Below, one piece after another: positions 15,883 to 24,555 of a stretch of DNA of 64,000 bases. The DNA comes from Amycolatopsis rifamycinica (GTDB taxonomy: Bacteria; Actinomycetota; Actinomycetes; Mycobacteriales; Pseudonocardiaceae), in NCBI RefSeq assembly GCF_000695625.1, contig NZ_JMQI01000045.1, forward strand, positions 1 to 64,000. Reading direction: 5' to 3'. The notes under the pieces were generated by a model, which saw nothing but the letters and a program-made list of their open reading frames with translations, had not been told where the DNA came from and ran no database searches. Position 1 is the first letter of the stretch; each line of letters starts with the position of its first letter. A program made the position numbers and the translations under genes.

Positions 15883-17154
15883 TCACCTGCCCTTCGAGAG
15901 CTCCGGGCGGCGGAGCCCCCGGCCCCGGTCACAACTCGCCTCGGACAGCAGATCCACGGTCAACGCGGCCGTCCAGCTGAACGAGCGGGTGCCGTGCCCG
16001 GCCCCGGTCAGCGGGTCGACGTACTCGGCGAAGCCGGTTTCGGCGGCGGTCTCGACGAGGTCGTCGCGCAACTGGGCGGCGAGGGCGAACTCGCCGTGGT
16101 GCAGCAGCCCGCGCCGGATCAGCCAGCCGACGTTGAACCACGACGGCCCGCGCCAGTAGCGGCCCGGGTCGAAGCCCGGTGCGGTCAGGTCGTAGCTCGG
16201 GACGCCGTGCACCCGGCCGAGCCGGAAGCGCGGGCCGGTGGCGGTCGCCACCAGGGCCGGGGCGACCGCCAGGTCCGGGAGCACCAGCGGCAGCAGGCCC
16301 GCGCACGTGTGCTCGCGGATCAGCGCGCCGGTGTGGACGTCCCTGGCGAAGAAGAAGCCGTCGTCCCAAAGCGTTTCCTGCATGGCCTTCTCGAGGCGTG
16401 CCGCGGCTTCGCGGTGCGCGTCCGACGGCAGGCCGAGTTCCTCCGCGATCTCCGCCAGCGCCAGTTCGGCGTCGGCCAGCAGGGCGTTGAAGCCCGGGTC
16501 TTCCACGGCGAAGTCACCGATGTCCTGGTAGCCGCTGTCGCGGTACGCGGCGGCGAGCCGGACGTACCGGCCGTAGTCGTCGTCGCTGGGGCGGTCGCCG
16601 GCGTCGCCGTGCTCGAGGTCGCGGCGGACGAACCCGGTGGCGAGCGGGACGCGCGTGAGCGGCTCGTCCCAGGCCGGGCTGTTGTCCATGCCGGACTCCC
16701 ACGGGTGCACGATCGCCACCAGGCCGCGCCCGCCCGCGTCGCGGCAGGTCCGCAGGTAGCCGTGCCAGGCCACCAGCCGCGGGTACAGCGCGGCGAGGAA
16801 CTCGCGATCGGGCTCGGCTTCGTGCGCCGCGAGCACGGCGCGGGCGTGCACCGGCGGCTGGACCAGGCCCGACGTCCGCCCGGCGTGCCAGAAGGACGGC
16901 CCGGGGAAGTACGCCTCGGGCGGCGTCGCCGGGTCGAACACGATGTGCGGGACGCGGCCGTCGGCCCACTGCGCGGCGAACAGCGTCCGGAGTTCCCGCC
17001 GGGCGCGCCCCGGGGACAGGTGGCGCAGGCCGAACGCGATGAACGCGGAGTCCCAGCTCCACTGGTGCGGGTACAGCCCGCGCGAGGGCACGGTGGACGC
17101 GCCGAGCCAGTTGCCCGCCAAGACAGCCGCGGCCCGCTCCCGTGTTACGTTCAT
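15883..17154 (-). CDS. GH63/MGH1-like glycoside hydrolase
   Basis: A 423-residue cytoplasmic (alpha/alpha)6 hydrolase without a signal peptide. Conserved blocks are YPHQWSWDSAFIAFGLRHL, VHPWESGMDNSPAWD, YRGPSWFN-like YWRGPSWFNVGWLIRRG and EYVDPLTGAGHGTRSFSWTAAL. They fit the mannosylglycerate hydrolase/glucosidase I-like clade of GH63, with acidic residues in the MDNSPAWD block as likely catalytic or substrate-binding groups. Substrate is not assignable; mannosylglycerate or glucosylglycerate are possibilities from the family. The gene is divergent from a ROK regulator across 62 bp that holds operator-like repeats. Confidence 0.82.
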   Translation of the reverse strand: MNVTRERAAAVLAGNWLGASTVPSRGLYPHQWSWDSAFIAFGLRHLSPGRARRELRTLFAAQWADGRVPHIVFDPATPPEAYFPGPSFWHAGRTSGLVQPPVHARAVLAAHEAEPDREFLAALYPRLVAWHGYLRTCRDAGGRGLVAIVHPWESGMDNSPAWDEPLTRVPLATGFVRRDLEHGDAGDRPSDDDYGRYVRLAAAYRDSGYQDIGDFAVEDPGFNALLADAELALAEIAEELGLPSDAHREAAARLEKAMQETLWDDGFFFARDVHTGALIREHTCAGLLPLVLPDLAVAPALVATATGPRFRLGRVHGVPSYDLTAPGFDPGRYWRGPSWFNVGWLIRRGLLHHGEFALAAQLRDDLVETAAETGFAEYVDPLTGAGHGTRSFSWTAALTVDLLSEASCDRGRGLRRPELSKGR

Positions 17155-17155
17155 A

Positions 17156-17195
17156 TGTCCAATCTATCTCCGACTTGTGTCTTGTCAATGGACAA
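17156..17195. promoter_or_regulatory. Operator-like inverted repeats between GH63-like and ROK genes
   Basis: TGTCCA (17156-17161) and TGGACA (17189-17194) face each other. The right half itself contains TTGTC-AATG-GACAA-type symmetry at 17183-17195 over a shorter span. The 62-bp region is clearly AT-richer than its flanks and must contain both divergent promoters. The ROK regulator at 17217 is the natural candidate to bind it. Confidence 0.5.
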
Positions 17196-17216
17196 AAGTC
17201 CGAAGGAGGCCGTGGG

Positions 17217-18353
17217 ATGACCAGCGCCGGCGAGCTGTTGCAGCTGGTCCGGACGGGCCAGGCGAGCACGCGCAAGGCGCTCCAGGCGCGCAGCGGGCTC
17301 TCGCGCTCGACGCTGACCGCGCGCCTGGAGCAGCTCCAGACGGCAGGCCTGCTCGCCGAAGGCGGCCAGGAGGACTCCACCGGCGGCCGCCCGGCGCGGT
17401 ACCTGCGGTTCGACGACGAGCACGCGGTCGTCCTCGCCGCGAGCATCGACACGACGCACGCCGAGGCGGCCGTCACCGATCTGGCCGGGCGGGTCCTGGC
17501 CCGCCGCGCGGGTCCGCTGCGGGTCGCCGACGGCCCGGAGCCGGTGCTCGACCGGATCGCGGAGTGGTTCGAGGCGCTGCGGGCCGAGGCGGGCCGTCCG
17601 GTGTGCGGCGTCGGCGTCTCGGTGCCGGGGCCGGTGGAACCCGGCCGCGCCCGGGTCACCCGGCCGCCGATCATGCCGGGCTGGGACGGCTACCCGATCG
17701 ACGCCCACCTCGGCGCGCGGTTCGGCGCCCCGGTGCTGGTGGACAACGACGCGAACCTGATGGCGCTGGGCGAGCACCGCACCCGGTACCCGGAGTCGGC
17801 GGCGCTCGTCGTGGTGAAGGTGTCGACCGGGATCGGCGCCGGCCTGGTCCTCGGCGGCGAGGTGTACCGCGGGATCGACGGCGGCGCGGGCGACATCGGC
17901 CACATCCGGCTGCCGGAGCACCCGGAGGCCCGCTGCCTGTGCGGTTCCCACGGCTGCCTGGCGGCGGTCGCCGGCGGCGGTGCGCTGGCGGCGAGGCTGA
18001 CGGAGCTCGGCCTGCCGACGACGTCGGGCTCCGGCGTGCGCGACCGCATCACGGCGGGCGAGCCGGCCGCGGTCCGGCTCGCCGAAGTGGCGGGCCGCCA
18101 GGTGGGGGAGGTGCTGGCGACGCTGGTCTGCGTGGTCAACCCGGGCGTGGTGGTGATCGCCGGGGACCTCGCCGAGCCGCATTTCGTCGCGGGTGTCCGT
18201 GAGGTGCTGTACCGGCGGGCGCTGCCGCGGGCGACGCAGCACCTGCGGGTGGAGATCGGCGGCCGCGGGGAAGGGATGGCGGTGCGCGGAGCGGTGTCGA
18301 TGGTGGTCGACGCGGTGTTCGCGCCGGACGCGGTGGACCGGCGCCTGGCGTGA
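17217..18353 (+). CDS. ROK family transcriptional regulator
   Basis: A 378-residue regulator with an N-terminal winged helix (residues 1-65, RKALQARSGLSRSTLTARLEQL). It is joined to a ROK sugar-kinase-like domain with DNDANLMALGEH, STGIGAGLVLGGEVYRG and GDIGHIRLP. The zinc-binding signature is CLCGSHGC. The catalytic Asp of active kinases (VDNDAN) is retained, but regulator members usually act by sugar binding. The ATG at 17217 follows AAGGAGG. It is divergent from the GH63-like gene and probably represses it until a sugar released or processed by that enzyme is present. Confidence 0.88.
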   Translation: MTSAGELLQLVRTGQASTRKALQARSGLSRSTLTARLEQLQTAGLLAEGGQEDSTGGRPARYLRFDDEHAVVLAASIDTTHAEAAVTDLAGRVLARRAGPLRVADGPEPVLDRIAEWFEALRAEAGRPVCGVGVSVPGPVEPGRARVTRPPIMPGWDGYPIDAHLGARFGAPVLVDNDANLMALGEHRTRYPESAALVVVKVSTGIGAGLVLGGEVYRGIDGGAGDIGHIRLPEHPEARCLCGSHGCLAAVAGGGALAARLTELGLPTTSGSGVRDRITAGEPAAVRLAEVAGRQVGEVLATLVCVVNPGVVVIAGDLAEPHFVAGVREVLYRRALPRATQHLRVEIGGRGEGMAVRGAVSMVVDAVFAPDAVDRRLA

Positions 18354-18658
18354 CGGCCGAAGTACCGCCACCGCCGGACTGTCCGGAGTGGACGGAGCAA
18401 CCGACTTTAGTAGGTGGCGCACGCCCTTCACCCGTGGTCCACGGTACCGGAGCGAACCGGACCAACCGCGCATCGCCCCACATTCCTCGCGTTTTCGCCG
18501 CGACAAATCGGATTTCCGTACCACGCTTCACGGCCCGGGAATTCCCGCCCAGATAACGGTTCCGCAAGCACTTCCGCGCGAGTGGAACACCGATCTAGTC
18601 TCACCCGGTGTTCCAAGGCCCATTTTTCTGGGGGCCGCATTCGAAGAGGGAGATTTCT
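18354..18658. other. Intergenic region upstream of the S53 peptidase
   Basis: A 305-bp region with no supportable gene. It contains a perfect 12-bp palindrome CGGGAATTCCCG at 18536-18547, which could be an operator. I found no hairpin strong enough to call a terminator for the ROK gene and no confident promoter elements. Confidence 0.5.
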
Positions 18659-20617
18659 GTGCGAAGAAGCTCCACCCTGCTCCTTTCGCTCGCGGTGGTG
18701 GGTGGCCTGACCGGCGCCCTGCCGGCGACGGCGTCCGCGCAGGGGCGTCAGGACATCCCGCAGTCGCACCCGTTGTGGGCGAACGCGCAGGCGAAGGTCG
18801 CCGACACGGCGCCCGCCGCGAAGCTGAGCTTCCGCGTTTACCTGAACCAGCGCGACAACGCCGGCGCCGAGGCGCTGGCCCAGGCCGTGTCCGACCCGGA
18901 CAGCAAGACCTACCGCCAGTTCCTGAGCCCCGACCAGGTGCGCGACCGCTTCGCGGCCAGTGACGCGACCGTCAACGCCGTCAAGGCGTGGCTGACCGGC
19001 AACGGCTTCAGCATCGGCGAGGTCCCCTCGAACCGCGCCTACGTCGAAGCCACCGGCACCGCGGCCCAGACGGAGCAGGCGTTCGCCGTCGACCTCGGCA
19101 AGTACCGGGTCAAGGGTCAGACGCTGCGCGCCGCCGACAAGAACCTGTCGGTGCCCGCGAACCTGGCCGGGGACGTGCTCGGCGTCGTCGGCGTCGACCA
19201 GGCCACCAACCTGTTCAAGCCCGACCACACCGACGGCATCGACTCGGGCAAGGCCACGAAGTCCGTGCAGCCGTCGGACGTCGCGCCCGGTCCCGGGTTC
19301 CGCAACGCGCCGCCGTGCAGCGCCTACTACGGCGAGAAGATCGACACCACCGATCCCGCCTACAACGGCAAGCAGCTGCCGTACGCCCCCTGCGGCTACA
19401 CCCCGGGACAGCTGCGGTCCGCCTACGGCGTCGACAAGGTCGGCGCGGACGGCAAGGGCACCACGATCGCCATCGTGGACGCGTTCGCCTCGCCGACCAT
19501 CTACGCCGACGCCAGCGAGTACGCGCGCCGCAACGACCCGGCGCACCCGCTGAAGCAGAGCCAGTTCTCGCAGCACGTCTTCCCGGTGAACCCGGAGCTC
19601 GAGCCGCCGGACCAGTGCGACGCGGCCGGCTGGTACGGCGAGGAGACCCTCGACGTCGAAGCCGCCCACGGTCTCGCGCCGGGCGCGAACATCCTGTACG
19701 TCGGCGGGTCCGACTGCCAGGACAACTCGCTCGACATCGCGCTGAACTACGTGGTCGCCGGCCACAAGGCCGACATCGTGTCGAACTCCTACGGCGACAC
19801 CGGCGAGGACATCCCGGCCGACGAGGTCAAGGTGTTCAACCAGATCTCGCTGCAGGCGGTCCTCGAGGGCATCGGCGTCTACTTCTCCTCGGGCGACAAC
19901 GGTGACGAGGTCGCGCGCCTCGGCACGCCGTCGCCGGACTTCTCCGCCTCGGCGCCGTGGATCACCGCGGTCGGCGGCACGTCCATCGCGATCGGCAAGG
20001 ACGGCAAGCGGATCTTCGAGACCGGCTGGGAGACCAGCAAGTCCCTGCTGACCAACGGCGTCTACGGCCCGGCCAACTACACCAGCGGTTCCGGTGGCGG
20101 CACGAGCCGGCTGTTCGAGCAGCCCTTCTACCAGAAGGGCGTCGTGCCGGACGCGCTGGCGACGAAGAACCAGACCGGCAAGAAGAAGGGCCGGGTCGTC
20201 CCGGACATCTCCGCGGTCGGCGACCCGAACACCGGCTTCCTGGTCGGCCAGACGCAGACCTTCCCGGAGGGTGCGCACTACGACCAGTACCGGATCGGCG
20301 GCACGAGCCTCGCGTCGCCGGTGTTCGCCGGCATCATGGCGGTGGCCGACAGCTTCGACCACTTCCACCACGGCTTCATCAACCCCGTGATCTACAAGCT
20401 GACCTCCCGCACCGCGGCGATCAGCGACGTGAAGCACGTGGACGGCCAAGCCGTGGCCCGGGTCGACTACGCCAACTCGGTCGACGCCACGGACGGCCTG
20501 CTGCGCTCGGCGCGGAACCTGGACTACCAGGGCCTGACCATCCACACCGCCCCCGGCTACGACGACGTGACCGGTCTCGGCACCCCCAACGGGCTGCTGT
20601 TCCTGCTGCTCGTCTGA
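18659..20617 (+). CDS. Secreted S53 (sedolisin/kumamolisin) serine-carboxyl peptidase
   Basis: A 652-residue secreted protease. A signal peptide (VRRSSTLLLSLAVVGG to about residue 28) precedes the pro-kumamolisin activation domain (about 35-190), with SDPDSKTYRQFLSPDQ and SNRAYVEATGTAAQTEQAF. The catalytic domain has the Glu/Asp pair E328 and D332 in GEETLDVEAAH and the nucleophile S550 in GGTSLASP. A C-terminal calcium-site loop is present (DDVTGLGTPNG). Members work at acid pH on extracellular protein. The GTG start follows GAAGAGGGAG; the longer ATG frame would put extra residues before the signal peptide. Confidence 0.92.
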   Translation: MRRSSTLLLSLAVVGGLTGALPATASAQGRQDIPQSHPLWANAQAKVADTAPAAKLSFRVYLNQRDNAGAEALAQAVSDPDSKTYRQFLSPDQVRDRFAASDATVNAVKAWLTGNGFSIGEVPSNRAYVEATGTAAQTEQAFAVDLGKYRVKGQTLRAADKNLSVPANLAGDVLGVVGVDQATNLFKPDHTDGIDSGKATKSVQPSDVAPGPGFRNAPPCSAYYGEKIDTTDPAYNGKQLPYAPCGYTPGQLRSAYGVDKVGADGKGTTIAIVDAFASPTIYADASEYARRNDPAHPLKQSQFSQHVFPVNPELEPPDQCDAAGWYGEETLDVEAAHGLAPGANILYVGGSDCQDNSLDIALNYVVAGHKADIVSNSYGDTGEDIPADEVKVFNQISLQAVLEGIGVYFSSGDNGDEVARLGTPSPDFSASAPWITAVGGTSIAIGKDGKRIFETGWETSKSLLTNGVYGPANYTSGSGGGTSRLFEQPFYQKGVVPDALATKNQTGKKKGRVVPDISAVGDPNTGFLVGQTQTFPEGAHYDQYRIGGTSLASPVFAGIMAVADSFDHFHHGFINPVIYKLTSRTAAISDVKHVDGQAVARVDYANSVDATDGLLRSARNLDYQGLTIHTAPGYDDVTGLGTPNGLLFLLLV

Positions 20618-20628
20618 CCGAAGTCCGC

Positions 20629-20671
20629 GAACGGCCCATCGGTGGACCCGGTGTCCGTCGATGGGCCGTTC
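20629..20671 (+). terminator. Hairpin terminator downstream of S53 peptidase
   Basis: A 13-bp perfect stem, 20629-20641 against 20659-20671, with a 17-nt loop. It begins 12 bp after the stop codon. Confidence 0.85.
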
Positions 20672-20771
20672 ACGGCTTTCCGCGCCCAGGGGCTCACCGT
20701 GCCCCGTCCGATCGGGCCGTCGCGCTGCGCCACGCGGCTGCGCTTAGGGTGATCGTGACGGGAGGCAGGAC

Positions 20772-22145
20772 ATGAGCGGACGCGGCCTGGGTGCCGAGGT
20801 CTTCGGCGGGCGGATGCCCGCGGGTGGCCGGGACCTGGCGATCGAAACCCACGGTATCAAGCCGGTGCCGGAGGGCAACCGGTTCGGGCGCCCGTGGCGG
20901 CTGTTCAGCGTGTGGTTCGCGCCGAACCTGACGATGACCGCGGTGTTCACCGGCACCCTGGCGGCCTCGCTCGGCCTCGGGTTCTGGACGGGACTGGCCG
21001 CGATGCTCGCCGGCACCGTGCTCGGGTCGCTGCCGGTGGCGTACCTGTCGACGTGGGGCCCGCGCACCGGCACCGGCCAGCTGCCGCTCGCCCGGCTTCC
21101 GTTCGGCGGCGGCGTCGTGCTGCCCGGCCTGGTCCAGTGGCTCGGCTCGATCGCCTGGGACGCCCTCGTCGGCCTGTTCGGCGGTGAGGCGCTCGCCGAG
21201 CTGACCGGGCTGCCGTTCTGGGTGGCCGTGCTGATCGTGCTGGTGCTGCAGTGTGCGCTCGGCGTGTTCGGCTACGCGCTGATCCACCGCGTGCAGGCGG
21301 TGATGAGCGTGCTGCTGGTGCTCGCGTTCGCCGCCTTGACCGTGAAGGTCCTGTCCGGGCACCCGATCGCCGTCGCCGACACCGCGTCCGGCGCGGATCT
21401 GGCGGGCGGCGTCGTCCTGTTCACGACGATCACGTTGTCGCTGGCGATCTCCTGGGCGCCCTACGCCTCGGACTTCAGCCGCTACCTGCCCGTCTCCGCT
21501 TCGTCACGGGCGGTCTTCTGGGCGACGTTGCTCGGCCTCGTCGTGTCGTACGCGATCGGCGAAGGCCTCGGGCTCGCGCTCGGGTCGTCGCTCGGCGACC
21601 ACACGGCGTCCGGGATCGCCCAGCTGCTCGGCGGCGGGTTCCTGGGCGCGCTGGCGCTGGCGGTGATCGCGCTGGCGGCGGTGTCGTCGAACGCGATGAA
21701 CGACTACAGCGGCTCGCTCGCGCTGCAGACGGTCGGCGTCCGGCTGCGGCGCCCGGTGTCGGCGGTGGTCGTCACCGTGCTCGCGTTCGCGCTGATCCTC
21801 TGGATGCACAGCGGGGACCTCTCGGCCAAGTTCGAGAACGTGCTGCTGTTCGTGAGCTACTGGATCCCGCCGTTCCTCGGCGTGGTCGTCCCGGACTGGC
21901 TCGCCCGCACCCGCGGTGGCCGGCGCGTGGACGTCCTGGCCTCGGATTCCGTGCGCCCGTGGGCGGCCGTGGCGGCGTTCGTGATCGGGTTCGGCGCGGC
22001 GGTGCCGTTCATGAACACGTCCCTCTACACCGGACCGGTCGCCGCGGCGCTGCACGGCGCCGACCTCGCGTACTACGTCGGCCTCGTCGTTTCGCTGGTG
22101 GCGTACTCCCTGCTGCGCGGCCGTTCCCGGGTTGACCTCGAGTAA
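20772..22145 (+). CDS. NCS1-type purine/cytosine permease
   Basis: A 457-residue inner-membrane transporter with about 12 hydrophobic segments. The N-terminal IETHGIKPVPEGNRFG and WFAPNLTMTAVFTG stretches are characteristic of the nucleobase:cation symporter-1 family, with SWAPYASDFSRYLP in the middle. The substrate could be cytosine, a purine, allantoin or hydantoin. No catabolic gene for these is adjacent, so it is not resolved. An SDR/QueA-like pair follows 44 bp downstream; whether they share a transcript is unclear. Confidence 0.85.
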   Translation: MSGRGLGAEVFGGRMPAGGRDLAIETHGIKPVPEGNRFGRPWRLFSVWFAPNLTMTAVFTGTLAASLGLGFWTGLAAMLAGTVLGSLPVAYLSTWGPRTGTGQLPLARLPFGGGVVLPGLVQWLGSIAWDALVGLFGGEALAELTGLPFWVAVLIVLVLQCALGVFGYALIHRVQAVMSVLLVLAFAALTVKVLSGHPIAVADTASGADLAGGVVLFTTITLSLAISWAPYASDFSRYLPVSASSRAVFWATLLGLVVSYAIGEGLGLALGSSLGDHTASGIAQLLGGGFLGALALAVIALAAVSSNAMNDYSGSLALQTVGVRLRRPVSAVVVTVLAFALILWMHSGDLSAKFENVLLFVSYWIPPFLGVVVPDWLARTRGGRRVDVLASDSVRPWAAVAAFVIGFGAAVPFMNTSLYTGPVAAALHGADLAYYVGLVVSLVAYSLLRGRSRVDLE

Positions 22146-22189
22146 CGTAGAGGTTTCACGATGGTGTGGTACCCCTCGAAGGAGGAACC

Positions 22190-22861
22190 ATGCCCACCGC
22201 ACTCGTCACCGGCGCATCCGCCGGGCTGGGCCGCGCGCTCGCGGCCGCCCTCGTCCGTCGCGAATGGACGGTCATCGGCGACGCCCGCGACGCGGCCGCG
22301 TTGCGTTCGGCGGCTCGCGAGGACGGCTTCACGGCGGTCCCCGGCGACGTCACCGACCCGGCTCACCGTGCTTCGCTCGCCGAAGCCTGTCCTTCGCTCG
22401 ACCTGCTCGTGAACAACGCCAGTTCGCTCGGTCTCAGCCCGCTGCCGCCACTGGCGCGTTATCCGCTCGCGGATCTGGAAGACGTCTACCGCGTCAACGT
22501 CTTCGCGCCCCTTGCCCTCACCCAGCTCCTCCTGCCCGCGCTGACGGCGGCGCGGGGCGTCGTGATCGACGTCAGCTCCGACGCGGCTGTCGAGGCGTAC
22601 GAAGGCTGGGGCGGCTACGGCTCCGCGAAGGCGGCGCTCGATCAGCTGACCGCCGTCCTGGGCGCGGAACACCCGGACCTGTCCGTGTACGCGGTCGACC
22701 CGGGTGACCTGCGCACGGCCATGCACCAGCGCGCGTTCCCGGGCGAGGACATCTCGGACCGGCCGCTGCCGTCGGCCGCGGTCCCGGCGTTCCTCGGCCT
22801 GCTCGACGAGCGGCCACCCAGCGGCCGCTACCGCGCCGCCGACCTGCCGGCGACGGCATGA
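22190..22861 (+). CDS. Short-chain dehydrogenase/reductase
   Basis: A 223-residue NAD(P)-dependent SDR. TGASAGLGRAL at residues 6-16 is the glycine-rich nucleotide-binding turn, LLVNNASS holds the NNAG-like motif, and GYGSAKAAL supplies the catalytic Tyr and Lys, with the Ser in VIDVSSDA. ATG 22190 follows GGAGG. Its stop overlaps the ATG of the QueA-like gene (ATGA), which implies coupled translation. Substrate is unknown. Confidence 0.87.
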   Translation: MPTALVTGASAGLGRALAAALVRREWTVIGDARDAAALRSAAREDGFTAVPGDVTDPAHRASLAEACPSLDLLVNNASSLGLSPLPPLARYPLADLEDVYRVNVFAPLALTQLLLPALTAARGVVIDVSSDAAVEAYEGWGGYGSAKAALDQLTAVLGAEHPDLSVYAVDPGDLRTAMHQRAFPGEDISDRPLPSAAVPAFLGLLDERPPSGRYRAADLPATA

Positions 22862-23865
22862 ACGTCCGGTTCGACCTGCCGCCGGAGCTCTCGGCGTCGG
22901 CGCCGCCGGAGGCCCGCGGCCTGTCCCGCGACGAGGTCCGCCTGCTCGTCGCGTCGCCGTCGGGCGTCCACCACACGGCGTTCGGCTCACTCGGCGACCA
23001 CCTGCGGCCCGGCGACCTCCTGGTGGTCAACACCTCCGGAACCCTCCCGGCGGCGGTCGACGCCCGCCGAGCCGGCCACCCGATCGTGGTCCACTTCGCG
23101 ACGGCGCTCGACGACGGCTCCTGGATCGTCGAACTGCGCGCACCGGGCGGCCCGCTGCTCGACGGCCGCCCGGGGGAGCGCCTCTCGCTCGCGGCGGGCG
23201 CGTCGCTGACCCTGCTGGCCCCGGCGACCCCGGGCGCGGCCCGCCTCTGGCGAGCGGAGGTGCCGGTCGACGTCCCGGGCTTCCTCGCCGCGCACGGACG
23301 TCCGATCCGCTACGGGTACGTCCCGCGGGCGTGGCCGCTGGCGGACTACCAGACGGTGTTCGCCCGCGAGCCGGGCAGCGCGGAGATGCCCTCGGCGGCC
23401 CGCCCGTTCACGCCGGAGCTGGTGACGAGGCTGGTGACGGACGGGGTGTTGGTCGCCCCGCTGGTGCTGCACACCGGAGTGTCCTCACCGGAGGCGGCCG
23501 AGCCACCGCAGGCGGAGCGCTTCCGCGTCCCGGCCACGACGGCGGCGCTGGTGTCGTGGGCCCGGACGCGCGGCGGCCGGGTGATAGCGGTGGGCACGAC
23601 GGCGGCCCGGGCGCTGGAGTCTTCGGCGCCCGACGGCGAGGTCCGCGCGGCGGAGGGCTGGACGGAGCTGGTGCTGGGCCCGGATCGCCCGGCGCGGGTG
23701 GTGGACGGGATCGTGACGGGCCTGCACGCCCCGGAGGCATCGCACCTGCTGCTGCTTGAGGCGGTGGCGGGCGCGCCGGTGGTCCAGCGGGCGTACGAGG
23801 CGGCGGTGGCGGAGCGGTACCTGTGGCACGAGTTCGGCGACGTGTCGCTGCTGCTGCGCCACTGA
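22858..23865 (+). CDS. QueA-like S-adenosylmethionine:tRNA ribosyltransferase-isomerase
   Basis: A 335-residue protein of QueA type, close to the usual 340-350. It contains DHLRPGDLLVVNTSGTLPA, GRPIRYGYVPRAWPLADYQTVFA, GSAEMPSAARPFT and TTAARALES. Canonical QueA transfers the ribose of SAM to preQ1 on tRNA to give epoxyqueuosine. The residues in the GSVAAPTAGLHFT-equivalent stretch are diverged here, and no queuosine genes (tgt, queC, queD, queE, queG) are near. It may act on another substrate, or on another SAM-ribosyl transfer. It is coupled to an SDR gene. Confidence 0.8.
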   Translation: MNVRFDLPPELSASAPPEARGLSRDEVRLLVASPSGVHHTAFGSLGDHLRPGDLLVVNTSGTLPAAVDARRAGHPIVVHFATALDDGSWIVELRAPGGPLLDGRPGERLSLAAGASLTLLAPATPGAARLWRAEVPVDVPGFLAAHGRPIRYGYVPRAWPLADYQTVFAREPGSAEMPSAARPFTPELVTRLVTDGVLVAPLVLHTGVSSPEAAEPPQAERFRVPATTAALVSWARTRGGRVIAVGTTAARALESSAPDGEVRAAEGWTELVLGPDRPARVVDGIVTGLHAPEASHLLLLEAVAGAPVVQRAYEAAVAERYLWHEFGDVSLLLRH

Positions 23866-23908
23866 CCGCGGCGGTCCGAACTCGCCGTCCGCACTACGGC
23901 CGAGGCCG

Positions 23909-23942
23909 GGTTGTCCACAGCTCCATCACCCTGTGGACAACC
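23909..23942. repeat. Inverted pair of DnaA-box-like 9-mers; possible terminator
   Basis: TTGTCCACA (23911-23919) and its complement TGTGGACAA (23932-23940) face each other within a 12-bp perfect stem and a 10-nt loop. The 9-mer is the actinomycete DnaA-box consensus. The element lies between convergent genes, so it could also simply be a bidirectional terminator. Confidence 0.6.
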
Positions 23943-23955
23943 GGCCCTGATCGCC

Positions 23956-24348
23956 CTACCGGCCGGCCTCGACCCGCCGTCGCGAGCGGGCCATCCCGGC
24001 GAACACCACGCCGGCCACGCCCAGCCCCACGCCGCTGACGATCGACGCCACCAGGGTCGCCGTCCCGGTCGCCAGGCCGAACGCGCCGCCCAGGTACACC
24101 GGGATCGACATCGCCACCGGCAGCCAGTTGCGCAGCAGGAACGCCCGGTCCGACGCCACCCACAGCACCAGCGCCACCGCCGCCCCGGTGACGACCGGGA
24201 TCGCCCAGACGACCGCGCTCGTCAACGCGTCCATGCCGAGGGACCGGAGCCACTCGAACGACGCCTGGCCCAGCCCGATGAACAACACGACCAGCGCCAC
24301 TCGGACGCCGGTGGCACCCTGGCCCCGTCGAGGTGCGGTGCTCGTCAT
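23956..24348 (-). CDS. Small hypothetical membrane protein
   Basis: A 130-residue protein with four predicted membrane helices (about 15-35, 43-64, 73-92 and 98-120) and a basic C-terminus (ARSRRRVEAGR). ATG 24348 follows GGAGGAAG, a good ribosome binding site. I do not recognise a family. It is divergent from the ABC transporter operon across about 207 bp. That spacer holds a small GCGGCC-TTA-GGCCGC hairpin at 24428-24442 and a GTGGT/ACCAC repeat at 24366-24383. Confidence 0.7.
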   Translation of the reverse strand: MTSTAPRRGQGATGVRVALVVLFIGLGQASFEWLRSLGMDALTSAVVWAIPVVTGAAVALVLWVASDRAFLLRNWLPVAMSIPVYLGGAFGLATGTATLVASIVSGVGLGVAGVVFAGMARSRRRVEAGR

Positions 24349-24555
24349 GACTTCCTCCCGAATCCGTGGTCATTCCATACCACGTCCGGGTGGCGCGAGC
24401 GGTTGCCCGCGCGGGCGACTTTCTGCCGCGGCCTTAGGCCGCGCGGCCGTCGATGTCAAGAAATCTCACCGGATGTCCCGGGATGCGGATGGCTATGCGC
24501 CTGAGTGGGTGACCGTGCGAACCTCCCCCCGACACCGACGAAAGGCGATGCTGAC

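Noticed and set aside
24421-24555. SAM or other riboswitch upstream of the sulfonate-type ABC operon
   Set aside because: I looked for SAM-IV-like or S-box conserved core sequences and did not find them; only a small GCGGCC/GGCCGC hairpin is present.
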